Shown piece after piece: positions 1 through 9,106 of a stretch of DNA of 64,000 nucleotides. Origin of the DNA: Reinekea marinisedimentorum (lineage in GTDB: Bacteria > Pseudomonadota > Gammaproteobacteria > Pseudomonadales > Natronospirillaceae); the NCBI RefSeq assembly GCF_004341165.1, contig NZ_SLZR01000005.1, positions 62,001 to 126,000 on the forward strand, given 5' to 3'. Each line of letters opens with the position of its first letter. Position 1 is the stretch's first letter. A model generated the notes under the pieces. The model saw only the letters and a program-made list of their open reading frames with translations, had not been told where the DNA came from and searched no databases. A program made the position numbers and the translations under genes.

Positions 1-882
1 TTTGAACTGGAGCAGACGGTACTGGAAAGAACCTCTGAACTGCGTACCTCCAACGCTAATCTGCAGGACTCACTGGATCAGCTGAGAAAGGCGCAGCAGG
101 AGTTGATACAGAATGAGAAGATGGCCTCACTGGGTACGCTGGTCAGTGGTATTGCCCATGAGGTGAACACGCCGCTGGGTATTGCCATTACGGCGGCCAG
201 CCACCTGAAAGAAGAATTGCGCATCACCAGCAAGGCGCTGGACGACAATACCCTAACCAAATCCGGCTTCGAAAACTTCGTAAAAGGCAGCCTGGAAACA
301 GAGTCACTGCTTACCAACAACCTGCATCGTGCCGCTTCACTGATTAAATCCTTTAAACTGGTCGCCGTTGACCAATCCAGCGAAGAGCAGCGAAACATCA
401 ACCTACGCGCCTACATTAATGAAGTGCTGTTATCGTTGCGGCCAAGAATCAAGAGCACGCAGATTAGGGTACACAACGATATTCCGGATGACATTCAGAT
501 GAACGTTGCGCCCGGCAGCCTGGCCCAAATCTACACCAACCTGATCATGAACTCGATCACACATGGCTACGATGGTGGCCACAAGCCAGGCGACATTCAC
601 CTGCAGGCTGAAATCCGCAACAACCGGTTAATTCTGCTTTACAGTGACGATGGCGCCGGCATGGATGAAATTACCCTAAGAAAAATCTACGACCCGTTCT
701 ATACTACCCGCCGCTCCGATGGTGGCAGCGGGCTGGGAATGAATATTGTGTATAACCTGGTTACGTCTAAACTAAATGGAAACATAGAGACAAAGAGTCA
801 GCCTGGACAAGGAATTCAGGTAAGAATGTCGCTGAAGATCTCTGAAAACGTGTCTAATACGCAGGAACAGCTCGATGACTGA
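1..882 (+). CDS. Sensor histidine kinase, N-terminus cut by window edge
   Basis: The reading frame is open from base 1, so the sensor part lies upstream of the window. What remains starts with a charged, coiled-coil-like helix. The phosphoacceptor H-box (GIAHEVNTPLG) follows, with its histidine at fragment residue 53. The ATPase part shows an N-box around MNSITHG, a G1 motif DDGAGMD, and an F/G2 region with DPFYTT and GSGLGMNIVYNLV. The protein should autophosphorylate and pass phosphate to a response regulator. The next gene overlaps by 8 bases and encodes such a regulator (DUF3369/HD-GYP), so the two very likely form one system. The signal sensed cannot be told from this fragment. Confidence 0.93.
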   Translation, partial: FELEQTVLERTSELRTSNANLQDSLDQLRKAQQELIQNEKMASLGTLVSGIAHEVNTPLGIAITAASHLKEELRITSKALDDNTLTKSGFENFVKGSLETESLLTNNLHRAASLIKSFKLVAVDQSSEEQRNINLRAYINEVLLSLRPRIKSTQIRVHNDIPDDIQMNVAPGSLAQIYTNLIMNSITHGYDGGHKPGDIHLQAEIRNNRLILLYSDDGAGMDEITLRKIYDPFYTTRRSDGGSGLGMNIVYNLVTSKLNGNIETKSQPGQGIQVRMSLKISENVSNTQEQLDD

Positions 883-2416
883 TGAATTAATTTTCGCCGA
901 AGAACCGAAGCCACAGACCGAGACAGTTAAGGTTCGTCCGTGGAAGGTGTTGATCGTAGATGATGACGAAGAAGTTCACAGCATTACCAAGCTGGCGCTA
1001 AGAAACTTTACCTTTGATGACCGGCCACTGTTATTTCTTCATGCCTACACCGGTAAAGAAGGTCAGGAAGTACTGATGGAAAACCCGGATGTTGCCGTGT
1101 GTCTGCTGGATGTCGTCATGGAAACCGAGCACGCCGGGCTGGATACCGCCAGCGCCATTCGTTCCGAGCTTAAGAATATGTTCGTGCGCATTGTGCTGCG
1201 CACCGGCCAACCCGGTCAGGCACCGGAAGAAACCATCATTGCCGAATACGACATTAACGATTACAAAGAAAAAACCGAGCTTACCCGCGGCAAGCTGCAT
1301 ACGCTGATGTACTCCTGCCTGCGCAGCTATCGCGATATTGTCGCGCTGGATCGCTCCCGCATGGGTCTGGAGCGTATCCTGGAAAGCTCCACCCAGCTGC
1401 AGCAACGAACCTATCTGAAGGATTTCGCCAAGGGTATTCTCGAGCAAATCTCTGCTGTGTTATCCCCGGAAGAAGATGCCTTCTACGCGAAAAACAATGG
1501 CGTAGCCGCCTTCCGCCACGCCGGCGAACTGAAAGTAATTGCCGGCACCGGAGAGTACGCAAACCAGGAAACCACCGATGCACTGTCTGTCATTCCGAAT
1601 GACTGCAAAGAACTATTAAAAGACCCGGGCGTTGGCTTCAGCAGCCGCATGAGCAAGAGCGGCTTTATCTGCATCTACCGCTCGGCCAATAACCATACCG
1701 GCGTGCTGTTCCTGCGCGATCTGAAAACACGCAACGAGTTGGAAAGCCACCTGCTGCATATGTTCTGCCGCAACGCCCTGACGTCTTTTGAGAACATCTC
1801 CCTGCGCACCCTGCTGGAAGAAAGCCAGCGCGAAATTGTCTACATGCTGGGCGACGCCGTAGAGCATCGCTCCAAAGAGACCGGCTACCATTTGCGCCGG
1901 GTGGCTGAAATCAGCAGCATTCTGGCTGAGAAATCCGGCCTGCCCAGTGAAGAGGCATTAGCCATCAAAGAGGCGGCGCCCCTGCACGACCTGGGCAAGA
2001 TCGCCATCCCGGATTCAATTCTTAATAAGGCTGACAAGCTCGATTCCGACGAGTGGGCGATCATGAAGTCCCACGCCGAAGTTGGCCACGACATGCTCGA
2101 ATCTTCCGATAAACCACTACTGAAGCTGGGTGCAGAAATTGCCCTGAACCATCATGAACGCTGGGATGGCACCGGTTACCCATATGGTAAAAAGGGCGAA
2201 GAGATCAGCATAGCCGGGCGGATTACTGCCATAGCCGATGTCTTTGATGCTCTGTGCAGTGCGCGTGTATACAAAGAGGCCTGGCCGATCAAGGAGGTAG
2301 AAGAATACTTCCAGCTGCAGCGCGGCCTGCATTTTGACCCGAATCTGGTCGACATCCTGTTTGATAACATTGAAGAGATCATCCAAATTCAGAAAACTTT
2401 CGCAGACCCAACCTGA
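875..2416 (+). CDS. Response regulator with DUF3369 and HD-GYP phosphodiesterase domains
   Basis: The 513-residue protein begins with a receiver domain (residues about 22-150; KVLIVDDDEEVH; likely phospho-Asp79 in CLLDVVM). A DUF3369-type middle domain follows (about 160-325). The C-terminal HD-GYP domain (about 335-500) carries HDLGKIAIPDSIL near residue 370 and HHERWDGTGYP near 425. HD-GYP domains hydrolyse cyclic di-GMP, and both signature motifs are intact here, so activity is plausible. The start ATG lies inside the end of the kinase gene, which indicates translational coupling. Together the pair looks like a two-component route from an unknown signal to c-di-GMP breakdown. Substrate activity is inferred from motifs only. 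Confidence 0.93.
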   Translation: MTDELIFAEEPKPQTETVKVRPWKVLIVDDDEEVHSITKLALRNFTFDDRPLLFLHAYTGKEGQEVLMENPDVAVCLLDVVMETEHAGLDTASAIRSELKNMFVRIVLRTGQPGQAPEETIIAEYDINDYKEKTELTRGKLHTLMYSCLRSYRDIVALDRSRMGLERILESSTQLQQRTYLKDFAKGILEQISAVLSPEEDAFYAKNNGVAAFRHAGELKVIAGTGEYANQETTDALSVIPNDCKELLKDPGVGFSSRMSKSGFICIYRSANNHTGVLFLRDLKTRNELESHLLHMFCRNALTSFENISLRTLLEESQREIVYMLGDAVEHRSKETGYHLRRVAEISSILAEKSGLPSEEALAIKEAAPLHDLGKIAIPDSILNKADKLDSDEWAIMKSHAEVGHDMLESSDKPLLKLGAEIALNHHERWDGTGYPYGKKGEEISIAGRITAIADVFDALCSARVYKEAWPIKEVEEYFQLQRGLHFDPNLVDILFDNIEEIIQIQKTFADPT

Positions 2417-2479
2417 CACCGATCAGTTAAGGGTGCATTGGCCGGCCCGTTCCGGCCTGAATCATTCTTCTTATTCTCC

Positions 2480-2515
2480 AGCCAGCACGGTAAACTGCTG
2501 GCTTTGTTATTTCGG
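2480..2515 (+). terminator. Intrinsic terminator after the HD-GYP gene
   Basis: An 8-bp perfect stem (AGCCAGCA at 2480-2487 with TGCTGGCT at 2496-2503) is followed by a T-rich stretch (TTTGTTATTT). It lies between the HD-GYP gene and the cbrX-cbrA-cbrB unit and should separate the two transcripts. Confidence 0.75.
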
Positions 2516-2529
2516 CCCCCTGCCCGCTC

Positions 2530-2685
2530 ATGTTTATTAAGCTGATTATTTTACCGCTCTACATCGTATTGCCGTTTTCCCTGACATGGTTCGACTCGAG
2601 AACCTACTGGTACATACCCTTTGTACTCTGGCTCATCGGAATAGTCGTGAATGCTCTGGTTGAGCGCTCCAGAGGCGAGTACTGA
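2530..2685 (+). CDS. cbrX: CbrX-like 51-residue membrane protein upstream of cbrA
   Basis: This short frame encodes 51 residues beginning MFIKLIILPLYIVLPF. It has two hydrophobic stretches (about residues 2-17 and 24-41) separated by TWFDSRTYWY, and a basic tail (ERSRGEY). Its stop TGA overlaps the cbrA ATG as TGATG at 2683-2687, a classic translational-coupling arrangement. Pseudomonas genomes have a small membrane-protein gene, named cbrX, in the same position; the name here rests on position, size and hydrophobic character, not on an alignment. It may affect CbrA translation or membrane insertion. It is easily missed because of its length. Confidence 0.72.
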   Translation: MFIKLIILPLYIVLPFSLTWFDSRTYWYIPFVLWLIGIVVNALVERSRGEY

Positions 2686-5636
2686 TGACATTCGATTGGG
2701 GTTACCTGGTACTTGCAACCGTTCTGTACATTGGCGCGCTATTTTTAACGGCCTACTTTGCTGAAAAGGGTAAGATTCCGGATCAGGCGCTGAAGCATCC
2801 GCTGGTCTACATTCTGGCCTTTGGGGTGTGCTGCAGCTCGTGGACATTCTATGGCGCTGTGGGCATGGCCTATGAAATCCAGCACGGTTATCTGGCCTTT
2901 TATCTGGGGCTTTCCATACTGCTGCTGTTCTCGGCGATCATCATACGGCCGCTGTTTAATCTGGCGAAGAATTACCAGCTTTCCTCGCTGGCCGACCTCT
3001 TCGCCTTCCGCTACCGTTCGCGCTGGGTTGGCCTGATCACCGCAACCGGCGTCTTCTTCGCAGTTTTGCCACTGCTGGCCATGCAGATTCAGGCGATTAC
3101 AGACGTTATTACCATACTCGACCCGGAAGCCCATACCCGCTCTATTGCCCTCATCATCAGTGGTATTCTGCTGTACGTTACCATCCTGTTTGGCACCCGC
3201 AGCATCAAGCCCAGCGAAAAGCACCGCGGGCTGATCTTTGCTCTGGCCATTGAAGCCCTGATTAAGCTGGTCATTCTTCTGGTGATCGGCGCTGTGGCGG
3301 TGGGTGAAATTGGCGGCGGTATCGGCCCGATGCAGCAATGGGCGCAGGCAGCCCCCAAAAATCTGCTGCAGGATAATTTCCTCAACCCGATGCAGTGGTT
3401 CTCGCTGTTGCTGCTGTTTGTAACGGCCCCTCTGGTGCTGCCGCACCTGTTCCAGATTCTGTTCCGCGAAAGCTCCCAGCCACGAAGAATGCAGTACATT
3501 ACCTGGGCTGCCCCGCTCTACCTGTTTTTGATGGCGCTACCGGTGTTGCCGATCATGTGGGCCGGCATTCATTCCGGCTCTAGCCTGAGCCCGGAATACT
3601 TCACGCTGGCCGTCGGCCTTTCCCTGGAAAGCCCGGCCCTGGTCTGGCTGACGTTCTTCGGCGGGTTGTCTGCCGCCTCCGGTGTTACCGTGATTGCCTC
3701 GCTGTCTATGTCCAGCATGCTGCTCAACCATGTGGTACTGCCATTTAACAAGCCCACCATGGATACCGACATCTACCGCTGGCTGATCTGGGTGCGGCGC
3801 ATGCTCATCGCCACCGTTTTTGTCTGCATTTTTGGCTTTTATGTATTCCTCAATCAGGTCCATAACCAGTCGACTCTGCTGATTACCTCTTACACCGGCC
3901 TGTTGCAGATGACGCCCGGCCTGGTCGGACTGCTGTTCTGGAGCCGGGCAAACCACAAGGCCTTTATTGTCGGCGTTTCCGTTGGCCTGGCATCCTGGTT
4001 TATCCTGCAGCTGTGGCCGGTTCTGAGCGACAGCCTGTCACTGGTCACGCGCTTACCACTGCAGTTTGCTCTGGACGGCAACAGCTGGACACAGGTGGTG
4101 CTCTATTCCATCAGCCTTAACTCAATCGCCTTTGTTGTGACTGCCCTGCTGACCAAGTCTTCCTTAGAGGAACAGAGTGCCGCGGAAATCTGTGTGATCA
4201 GCCGCGTTGACCGCCGTCAGCGCCTGCCGCTGAAGGCCAAGAACGCGCGCGAATTTGTCGAATCACTCACCAAGCCGCTGGGTCAGGTCATGGCTGAACG
4301 TGAAGTCAACCGGGCTCTTGCCAAACTGCGGTTGGACCTCAGCGAATACCGCCCCTACGCCCTGCGCCGGCTGCGCGACACCATTGAAGCGAACCTTTCC
4401 GGCATGATGGGGCCATCGGTAGCGCAGGCCACTGTTTCACGCTACCTGCCTTACGAGAAGGTTGAGGCCATCCGCAGTGAAGACATCCACTTTCTGGAAC
4501 AGAATCTAGACAACTATCATTTCCAGCTTTCTGGTATGGCAGCAGAGCTCGACCGGCTGCGCCGTCACCACCGCGAAACACTGTATCGACTGCCAATTGG
4601 TGTGTGCTCACTCACCTCAGACGGTGAAATCCTGCTGTGGAACCAGGTGATGACCGACCTGACCGGCATTCGCGAAGAACAGGCCATTGGTGCCAGAGTC
4701 GAATCCCTTCCCGGGCAATGGTACGACCTGCTGGACAGCTTCATTGGCGGTTCGGAAGAGAAAATCACTATTGAACAGGAAGACCCGGAAGATCCACGCA
4801 ATAAAAAGTGGTTCAGCCTGCATAAAACCCGCTTCGGTAAAACCAGTACCGAGCTCAATGAAGGTATTATTCTGCTGCTGGAGGATGAAACCGAATATAA
4901 GCGGCTGGAATCCGAGCTGGTGCATTCAGAGCGTCTGGCCTCTATCGGCCAGCTGGCTGCGGGCATTGCGCATGAGATTGGCAACCCCATTACCGGCATC
5001 GATTGCCTGGCACAGGATTTAAAATATACCGAGAGCCCGGAAGAGGTTGTCGAAATTGGCGAGCAAATTCGCCTGCAGGCCGACCGTGTAACAAAAATTG
5101 TACAGTCACTGGTGAATTTTTCTCACTCCGGGCAAAACAACAAGACCGAGCACCACCCGCATTCGCTTGCGCGCATTGTTCAGGATGCCATCGACCTGCT
5201 CTCTCTTTCCCGCGATGAAAAACAGATTATCTTCGTCAACGAAGTGCCGGAGCAGTTTGAAGTCATCTGCGAGCCTCAGCGCCTGGCCCAGGTCTTTATC
5301 AACCTGCTCGGAAACGCCCGTGATGCCAGCCCTCCGTATGAAAAAGTGATTGTTGATGCGGTTATCGAACCTAAGCGTGAAACCCTGAGCATTACCGTAA
5401 CCGACCGCGGAGCCGGCATTAAAGAAGACGTTATGGACCACATTTTTGACCCGTTCTTCACCACCAAGGAAGTGGGTAAAGGTACCGGTTTGGGGCTGTT
5501 TTTGTCTTACACCATCGTTGAAGAGCACTATGGCCACATCAGTGCCCGCTCACCGGTTTATTTACTCGAAGGTATTGGCACACAATTTACGATTCGGTTA
5601 CCCTTACACACATCTGTTACCTCGGGTAACACCTAA
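2685..5636 (+). CDS. cbrA: CbrA, transporter-like sensor histidine kinase
   Basis: The protein is 983 residues long. The first roughly 490 residues form a multi-helix SLC5/sodium-solute-symporter-like membrane domain ([22 protein letters not shown] near the start). A linker of about 130 residues corresponds to the STAC region known in CbrA proteins. A PAS domain follows (about 635-745; [20 protein letters not shown]). The kinase core has its H-box at [14 protein letters not shown], with His763. The ATPase domain shows the N-box [11 protein letters not shown] near 875 and [12 protein letters not shown] near 933. In Pseudomonas, CbrA with CbrB controls carbon/nitrogen balance and use of amino acids such as histidine. 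Gene order (cbrX-cbrA-cbrB-RNA-pcnB) matches that family exactly. Confidence 0.96.
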   Translation: MTFDWGYLVLATVLYIGALFLTAYFAEKGKIPDQALKHPLVYILAFGVCCSSWTFYGAVGMAYEIQHGYLAFYLGLSILLLFSAIIIRPLFNLAKNYQLSSLADLFAFRYRSRWVGLITATGVFFAVLPLLAMQIQAITDVITILDPEAHTRSIALIISGILLYVTILFGTRSIKPSEKHRGLIFALAIEALIKLVILLVIGAVAVGEIGGGIGPMQQWAQAAPKNLLQDNFLNPMQWFSLLLLFVTAPLVLPHLFQILFRESSQPRRMQYITWAAPLYLFLMALPVLPIMWAGIHSGSSLSPEYFTLAVGLSLESPALVWLTFFGGLSAASGVTVIASLSMSSMLLNHVVLPFNKPTMDTDIYRWLIWVRRMLIATVFVCIFGFYVFLNQVHNQSTLLITSYTGLLQMTPGLVGLLFWSRANHKAFIVGVSVGLASWFILQLWPVLSDSLSLVTRLPLQFALDGNSWTQVVLYSISLNSIAFVVTALLTKSSLEEQSAAEICVISRVDRRQRLPLKAKNAREFVESLTKPLGQVMAEREVNRALAKLRLDLSEYRPYALRRLRDTIEANLSGMMGPSVAQATVSRYLPYEKVEAIRSEDIHFLEQNLDNYHFQLSGMAAELDRLRRHHRETLYRLPIGVCSLTSDGEILLWNQVMTDLTGIREEQAIGARVESLPGQWYDLLDSFIGGSEEKITIEQEDPEDPRNKKWFSLHKTRFGKTSTELNEGIILLLEDETEYKRLESELVHSERLASIGQLAAGIAHEIGNPITGIDCLAQDLKYTESPEEVVEIGEQIRLQADRVTKIVQSLVNFSHSGQNNKTEHHPHSLARIVQDAIDLLSLSRDEKQIIFVNEVPEQFEVICEPQRLAQVFINLLGNARDASPPYEKVIVDAVIEPKRETLSITVTDRGAGIKEDVMDHIFDPFFTTKEVGKGTGLGLFLSYTIVEEHYGHISARSPVYLLEGIGTQFTIRLPLHTSVTSGNT
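5615..5631. promoter_or_regulatory. Palindrome TGTTACC-TCG-GGTAACA before cbrB
   Basis: Perfect 7-bp arms separated by 3 bases lie across the last codons of cbrA, about 65 bp upstream of the cbrB start. Another GTTAC occurs at 5597-5601. The same GTAAC core is clustered upstream of the sigma-54 promoter 3' of cbrB, so this is a candidate CbrB site for autoregulation. The binding protein is inferred, not shown. Confidence 0.5.
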
Positions 5637-5696
5637 ACTATCACGGGTGACAACGGGTAATAGATATCAGCTTAATAAATGGCTTTGGGGGTACAG

Positions 5697-7154
5697 ATGG
5701 GTGACATTTTAATCGTTGAAGACGAAAGCATTATTCGGTCTGCATTAAAACGATTACTCGAGCGTAATAAATACCGGGTAACTGAAGCCGAATCTGTTAC
5801 CGAAGCCAGCCAAAACGATCTGGACAGCTTCGACCTGATCATCTCAGACCTGCGCCTGCCGGGCGCACCGGGCACCGACCTAATCACTGCCGCAGCCAAC
5901 ACCCCCGTATTGATCATGACCAGCTACGCCAGCATGCGCTCCGCTGTAGACGCCATGAAAATGGGGGCCGTCGATTACATCGCCAAGCCGTTCGACCATG
6001 AAGATATGATCCGCACCGTTCGGCGAATTATTGAAGAAGCCCGCAACCGGGCAAATGCCCCGGATGAAGAAATAACCGAAGAAGAGGCCGACAACAGCGA
6101 AAAGGAAGTCTTCCTTGAAGAGGACGGCAAGCGCGCAGCCCTTGGCGATATGGTCGGCAGTTGCGAGCCAATGCAAAACCTTTACCGAAGGATTCTTCGG
6201 GTAGCACCGGCAGACATCACGGTACTTATTCAGGGCGAGTCAGGCACTGGTAAAGAACTGGCTGCCCGCGCAATACACCAACACAGCTTGCGCAAAGATC
6301 ACCCGCTCATCTGTGTAAACTGTGCCGCTATCCCTGAAAGCCTGATTGAATCCGAGCTTTTCGGCCATGAGAAAGGCTCCTTCACCGGCGCCAGCACAGC
6401 AAGGCAAGGCCTGGTTGAAGCCGCTGAAGGCGGCACTCTGTTTCTCGATGAGATTGGCGAACTGCCGATGGAAGCTCAGGCGCGCCTGCTTCGTGTTCTG
6501 CAGGAAAACGAAGTACGCCGGGTTGGTTCTGTGCATGCCCGCAAGGTTGATGTTCGCTTGGTTGCAGCAACCCACCGAAACCTAAAGAAGCTGGTCAAAG
6601 AAGGCCTGTTCCGTGAAGACCTTTATTATCGCCTTCAGGTCATTGAGATTGCCCTGCCGCCGCTGCGCGATCGCATGGAAGACGTTATCGATATTGCCGA
6701 GCACCTGGTTTCCAAGCACTGCCGCCGCATGAAACTCGATAAAATTCTTCGCCTGACCTCCAATTCCCGTAAGTTAATGATGAGATACGATTGGCCGGGT
6801 AACATTCGTGAGCTGGAGAACGCCGTTCAGCGCGCCATCATTCTTTCAGATGACGGCCGGGTACACAGCGGTGACCTGGGTATTTCTCAGGATGACTGGG
6901 AGATTCCGGCAACACTGACCACGCCGCACTCTGCGGCGGTTACCCCGATCGATGCCAAAGATGCGGAGCCGCAGCCCTCCTCTGAGGCCGATGACCTGTC
7001 GCTGGAAAGTTATTTCCATCACTTTGTGATTGAACATCAGGATGCCATGTCAGAAACCGAACTGGCTCAAAAACTGGGAATCAGCCGCAAGTGCCTGTGG
7101 GAAAGAAGGCAACGCCTCGGCATTCCCCGCCCTAAAAAAGCAGCCAGCCGCTAA
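5697..7154 (+). CDS. cbrB: CbrB, sigma-54-dependent NtrC-family response regulator
   Basis: The ATG at 5697 is chosen because [10 protein letters not shown] is the normal receiver start and a G-rich run (5687-5691) precedes it; an in-frame ATG at 5679 would add six unconserved residues. The protein has 485 residues. The receiver domain carries likely phospho-Asp51 (IISDLRLPG). An AAA+ domain follows with Walker A GESGTGKE near 180, the sigma-54 contact loop as GSFTGA near 227 (Ser replacing the usual Ala), and Walker [13 protein letters not shown] Fis-type helix-turn-helix ends the protein ([20 protein letters not shown]). It should activate sigma-54 promoters when phosphorylated by CbrA. The promoter just downstream at 7424 is the obvious target. 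Confidence 0.96.
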   Translation: MGDILIVEDESIIRSALKRLLERNKYRVTEAESVTEASQNDLDSFDLIISDLRLPGAPGTDLITAAANTPVLIMTSYASMRSAVDAMKMGAVDYIAKPFDHEDMIRTVRRIIEEARNRANAPDEEITEEEADNSEKEVFLEEDGKRAALGDMVGSCEPMQNLYRRILRVAPADITVLIQGESGTGKELAARAIHQHSLRKDHPLICVNCAAIPESLIESELFGHEKGSFTGASTARQGLVEAAEGGTLFLDEIGELPMEAQARLLRVLQENEVRRVGSVHARKVDVRLVAATHRNLKKLVKEGLFREDLYYRLQVIEIALPPLRDRMEDVIDIAEHLVSKHCRRMKLDKILRLTSNSRKLMMRYDWPGNIRELENAVQRAIILSDDGRVHSGDLGISQDDWEIPATLTTPHSAAVTPIDAKDAEPQPSSEADDLSLESYFHHFVIEHQDAMSETELAQKLGISRKCLWERRQRLGIPRPKKAASR

Positions 7155-7189
7155 CACCCGCCCTTCAGGCTGTGCACACAGCCGCATCA

Positions 7190-7363
7190 GTAACGTTTCA
7201 TAGATGCAATAACACCCGGCAGTAACAACTGCCGGTAACACCGCCCTATTGCGCCAATTTTCCGGCTCTTACATTTACTATTCCCACATCTAATCCTTAC
7301 ATTCGTAACAATCGTGTTGCCCAGTAACGTTACTGAGATGTTCGGTAACAGCAGCAGGTAACA
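7190..7363. promoter_or_regulatory. Cluster of GTAAC boxes upstream of the CrcZ-type promoter
   Basis: Seven GTAAC pentamers on the plus strand (7190, 7222, 7235, 7305, 7324, 7345, 7358) and one GTTAC (7329) occur within 174 bases. The pair at 7322-7335 forms a perfect 14-bp palindrome, CAGTAACGTTACTG. They end about 60 bp before the -24 element, a normal distance for an enhancer-binding protein. The likely ligand is CbrB; the same core forms the palindrome at 5615-5631. Confidence 0.6.
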
Positions 7364-7423
7364 CAACTGTTCACTTTTTAACCAAATAGTCTTAAGCTAT
7401 TGATATATAAGGACTTTTATCAG

Positions 7424-7440
7424 TTGGCACAGCACATGCT
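7424..7440 (+). promoter_or_regulatory. Sigma-54 (-24/-12) promoter
   Basis: TTGGCACAGCACATGCT carries GG at 7426-7427 and GC at 7438-7439, exactly 12 bases apart as required for the -24/-12 elements. It matches the TGGCAC-N5-TTGC consensus except A for the first T of TTGC. The predicted start of transcription is near 7450-7452. No protein gene begins before pcnB at 7763, so it should drive a non-coding RNA. Confidence 0.82.
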
Positions 7441-7450
7441 ATTACTAATA

Positions 7451-7637
7451 TGCAAACGCAGGTCAGCCCACCAACAAAAACAAAAACCGGGCAACCTAGT
7501 AGAATGGCAGCCCCGCCTAAAAACAAAAATAAGGGGCAGCTTATATTGAGCAATATGAAAAATAAAAATAAGAAACAAGAATAATAAGCTCTACGTCCCC
7601 TGCAGAAAGTGCTGTTACGGCCGGTGAATTCACCGGC
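7451..7637 (+). ncRNA. crcZ: CrcZ-type Hfq/Crc-titrating small RNA
   Basis: The stretch between cbrB and pcnB is the position of crcZ in Pseudomonas. It holds three A-rich tracts of the kind bound by Hfq with Crc: AACAAAAACAAAAA at 7473-7486, AAAAACAAAAATAA at 7519-7532, and a longer A-rich run at 7557-7588. Each can be shown in a loop: GCCC 7466-7469 with GGGC 7489-7492; GCCCC 7510-7514 with GGGGC 7533-7537; AGCTTAT 7538-7544 with ATAAGCT 7584-7590. A perfect GC-rich palindrome at 7620-7637 may mark the 3' end, but it lacks a T-run. The RNA could therefore run closer to pcnB (about 300 nt). Known CrcZ RNAs relieve catabolite repression; that role is inferred here from position, promoter and motifs. 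Confidence 0.78.
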
Positions 7638-7762
7638 TGGCTCCTCTCTTGCACATTCAGCACTCCCTGATAGACCAATCATTTCTGACAAAAGTAGCAC
7701 CCTAGAGCGAAGTTCTATAAACTGCGCGCTTCTTTTATTCTCCCTTTCAGATTCTCAGGTTC

Positions 7763-9106
7763 ATGGTCGTTAAATGGATTAAACGCTGGCTGAATCAGCC
7801 AGAGCAACATAGCAAACTCATTGAAGTCGAGCGCGATGACCATCAGGTCTCACGCAAGAAGGTCAGCCACAACGCCTTAAAGGTACTGTATCGACTTCAG
7901 AACTCCGGCTACGAGGCCTACCTCGTCGGCGGCTGCGTCCGTGATATTCAGCTTGGATTCACGCCAAAAGATTTCGATGTTGCGACCAATGCAACACCTG
8001 AAAACATACGCAAGTTATTCAGTAACTCGCGCATTATTGGCCGCCGCTTCCGCATCGTTCACGTCACCTTTGGCCGCGAAATTATTGAAGTCACCACCTT
8101 CCGTGGCGAAGCCAACGAGGACCATTCCGACCAGAAGCAATCCTCTGAGGGCCTGCTGCTGCGAGATAACGTCTACGGCACGCTGGAAGATGACGCCAAG
8201 CGTCGCGACTTCACCATAAACGCCATGTACTACACGCCGAAGAATTTTTCGATTCGTGCTTACCCGCAGGGTATGAAAGACTTGGCTGAGAAGAAGATCC
8301 GCATTATTGGTGACCCGGAAACCCGTTACCGTGAAGACCCGGTTCGCATGCTGCGGGCGGTTCGCTTTGCAGCGAAACTCGATTTCACCATTGAGCCAAA
8401 AACTGAAAAGCCCATTCGTGAACAGGCTCCACTGTTGACGCACATTGCTCCGGCACGCCTGTTTGATGAAGTAATCAAGCTGCTGATGAGTGGCAAGGGT
8501 CTGGAAACCTGGCGATTAATGCAGAAATACGAGCTGGTTGAGCCTTTACTTCCGCTGACTCACCAAGTGCTGCAAACGCAGAGCGACCAGCACTTCGATA
8601 CCTTTATCGAAAAAGCACTGATCAATACCGACAAGCGCATCAATGCCGGCAAACCAGTCACACCGGCCTTCCTGTATGCCGCGCTGCTTTGGCCAGCTGT
8701 TCGCCAGCAAGCCGAGCACAACATGGATATGGGCTCACCGGAAATGCCCGGCTGGCACAAAGCCATGGGCCAGGTTCTGGAACGTCAGGTTAAGACTATT
8801 GCTATTCCCAAGCGCTTCTCACTACCGATGAAAGAAATTTGGGAGCTGCAGCTACGACTGCCGAAGCGCAGTGTAAAACGAGCTGAACAGCTGGTGGGGC
8901 ATCCACGCTTCCGTGCGGCCTATGATTTCGTTCTGCTGCGGGAAGAATCCGGTGAAAACCTCAACGGATTGGGGCAATGGTGGACCAACTATCAGGAAGC
9001 CCACCCAGATCAGCGCGCTAAACTGGTTAATAATCTGCGCAGTGACCAAATGCAGAAGCGTAAACGCCGACGCCCGCGCAATAAAAAGCCTACTGAACAA
9101 TCATGA
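7763..9106 (+). CDS. pcnB: Poly(A) polymerase I
   Basis: The 447-residue protein has the class II nucleotidyltransferase signature YLVGGCVRDI with KDFDVATNATPE in its first 90 residues. The RRDFTINAMYY and RYREDPVRMLRAVRFAAKL motifs of tRNA-nucleotidyltransferase/poly(A) polymerases follow. The C-terminus is strongly basic (KRKRRRPRNKK), typical of PcnB and suited to RNA binding. It adds 3' poly(A) tails that promote RNA decay. The next gene, folK, overlaps by four bases (ATGA), as in other gammaproteobacteria. The upstream CrcZ-type RNA may run toward it, so read-through could add to its expression. Confidence 0.96.
   Translation: MVVKWIKRWLNQPEQHSKLIEVERDDHQVSRKKVSHNALKVLYRLQNSGYEAYLVGGCVRDIQLGFTPKDFDVATNATPENIRKLFSNSRIIGRRFRIVHVTFGREIIEVTTFRGEANEDHSDQKQSSEGLLLRDNVYGTLEDDAKRRDFTINAMYYTPKNFSIRAYPQGMKDLAEKKIRIIGDPETRYREDPVRMLRAVRFAAKLDFTIEPKTEKPIREQAPLLTHIAPARLFDEVIKLLMSGKGLETWRLMQKYELVEPLLPLTHQVLQTQSDQHFDTFIEKALINTDKRINAGKPVTPAFLYAALLWPAVRQQAEHNMDMGSPEMPGWHKAMGQVLERQVKTIAIPKRFSLPMKEIWELQLRLPKRSVKRAEQLVGHPRFRAAYDFVLLREESGENLNGLGQWWTNYQEAHPDQRAKLVNNLRSDQMQKRKRRRPRNKKPTEQS

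Noticed and set aside
7392-7700. A 102-codon minus-strand reading frame across the gene-free stretch between cbrB and pcnB
   Set aside because: It encodes low-complexity Phe/Leu-rich sequence made by the A-rich tracts of the opposite strand, has no ribosome site, and conflicts with the sigma-54 promoter and RNA.
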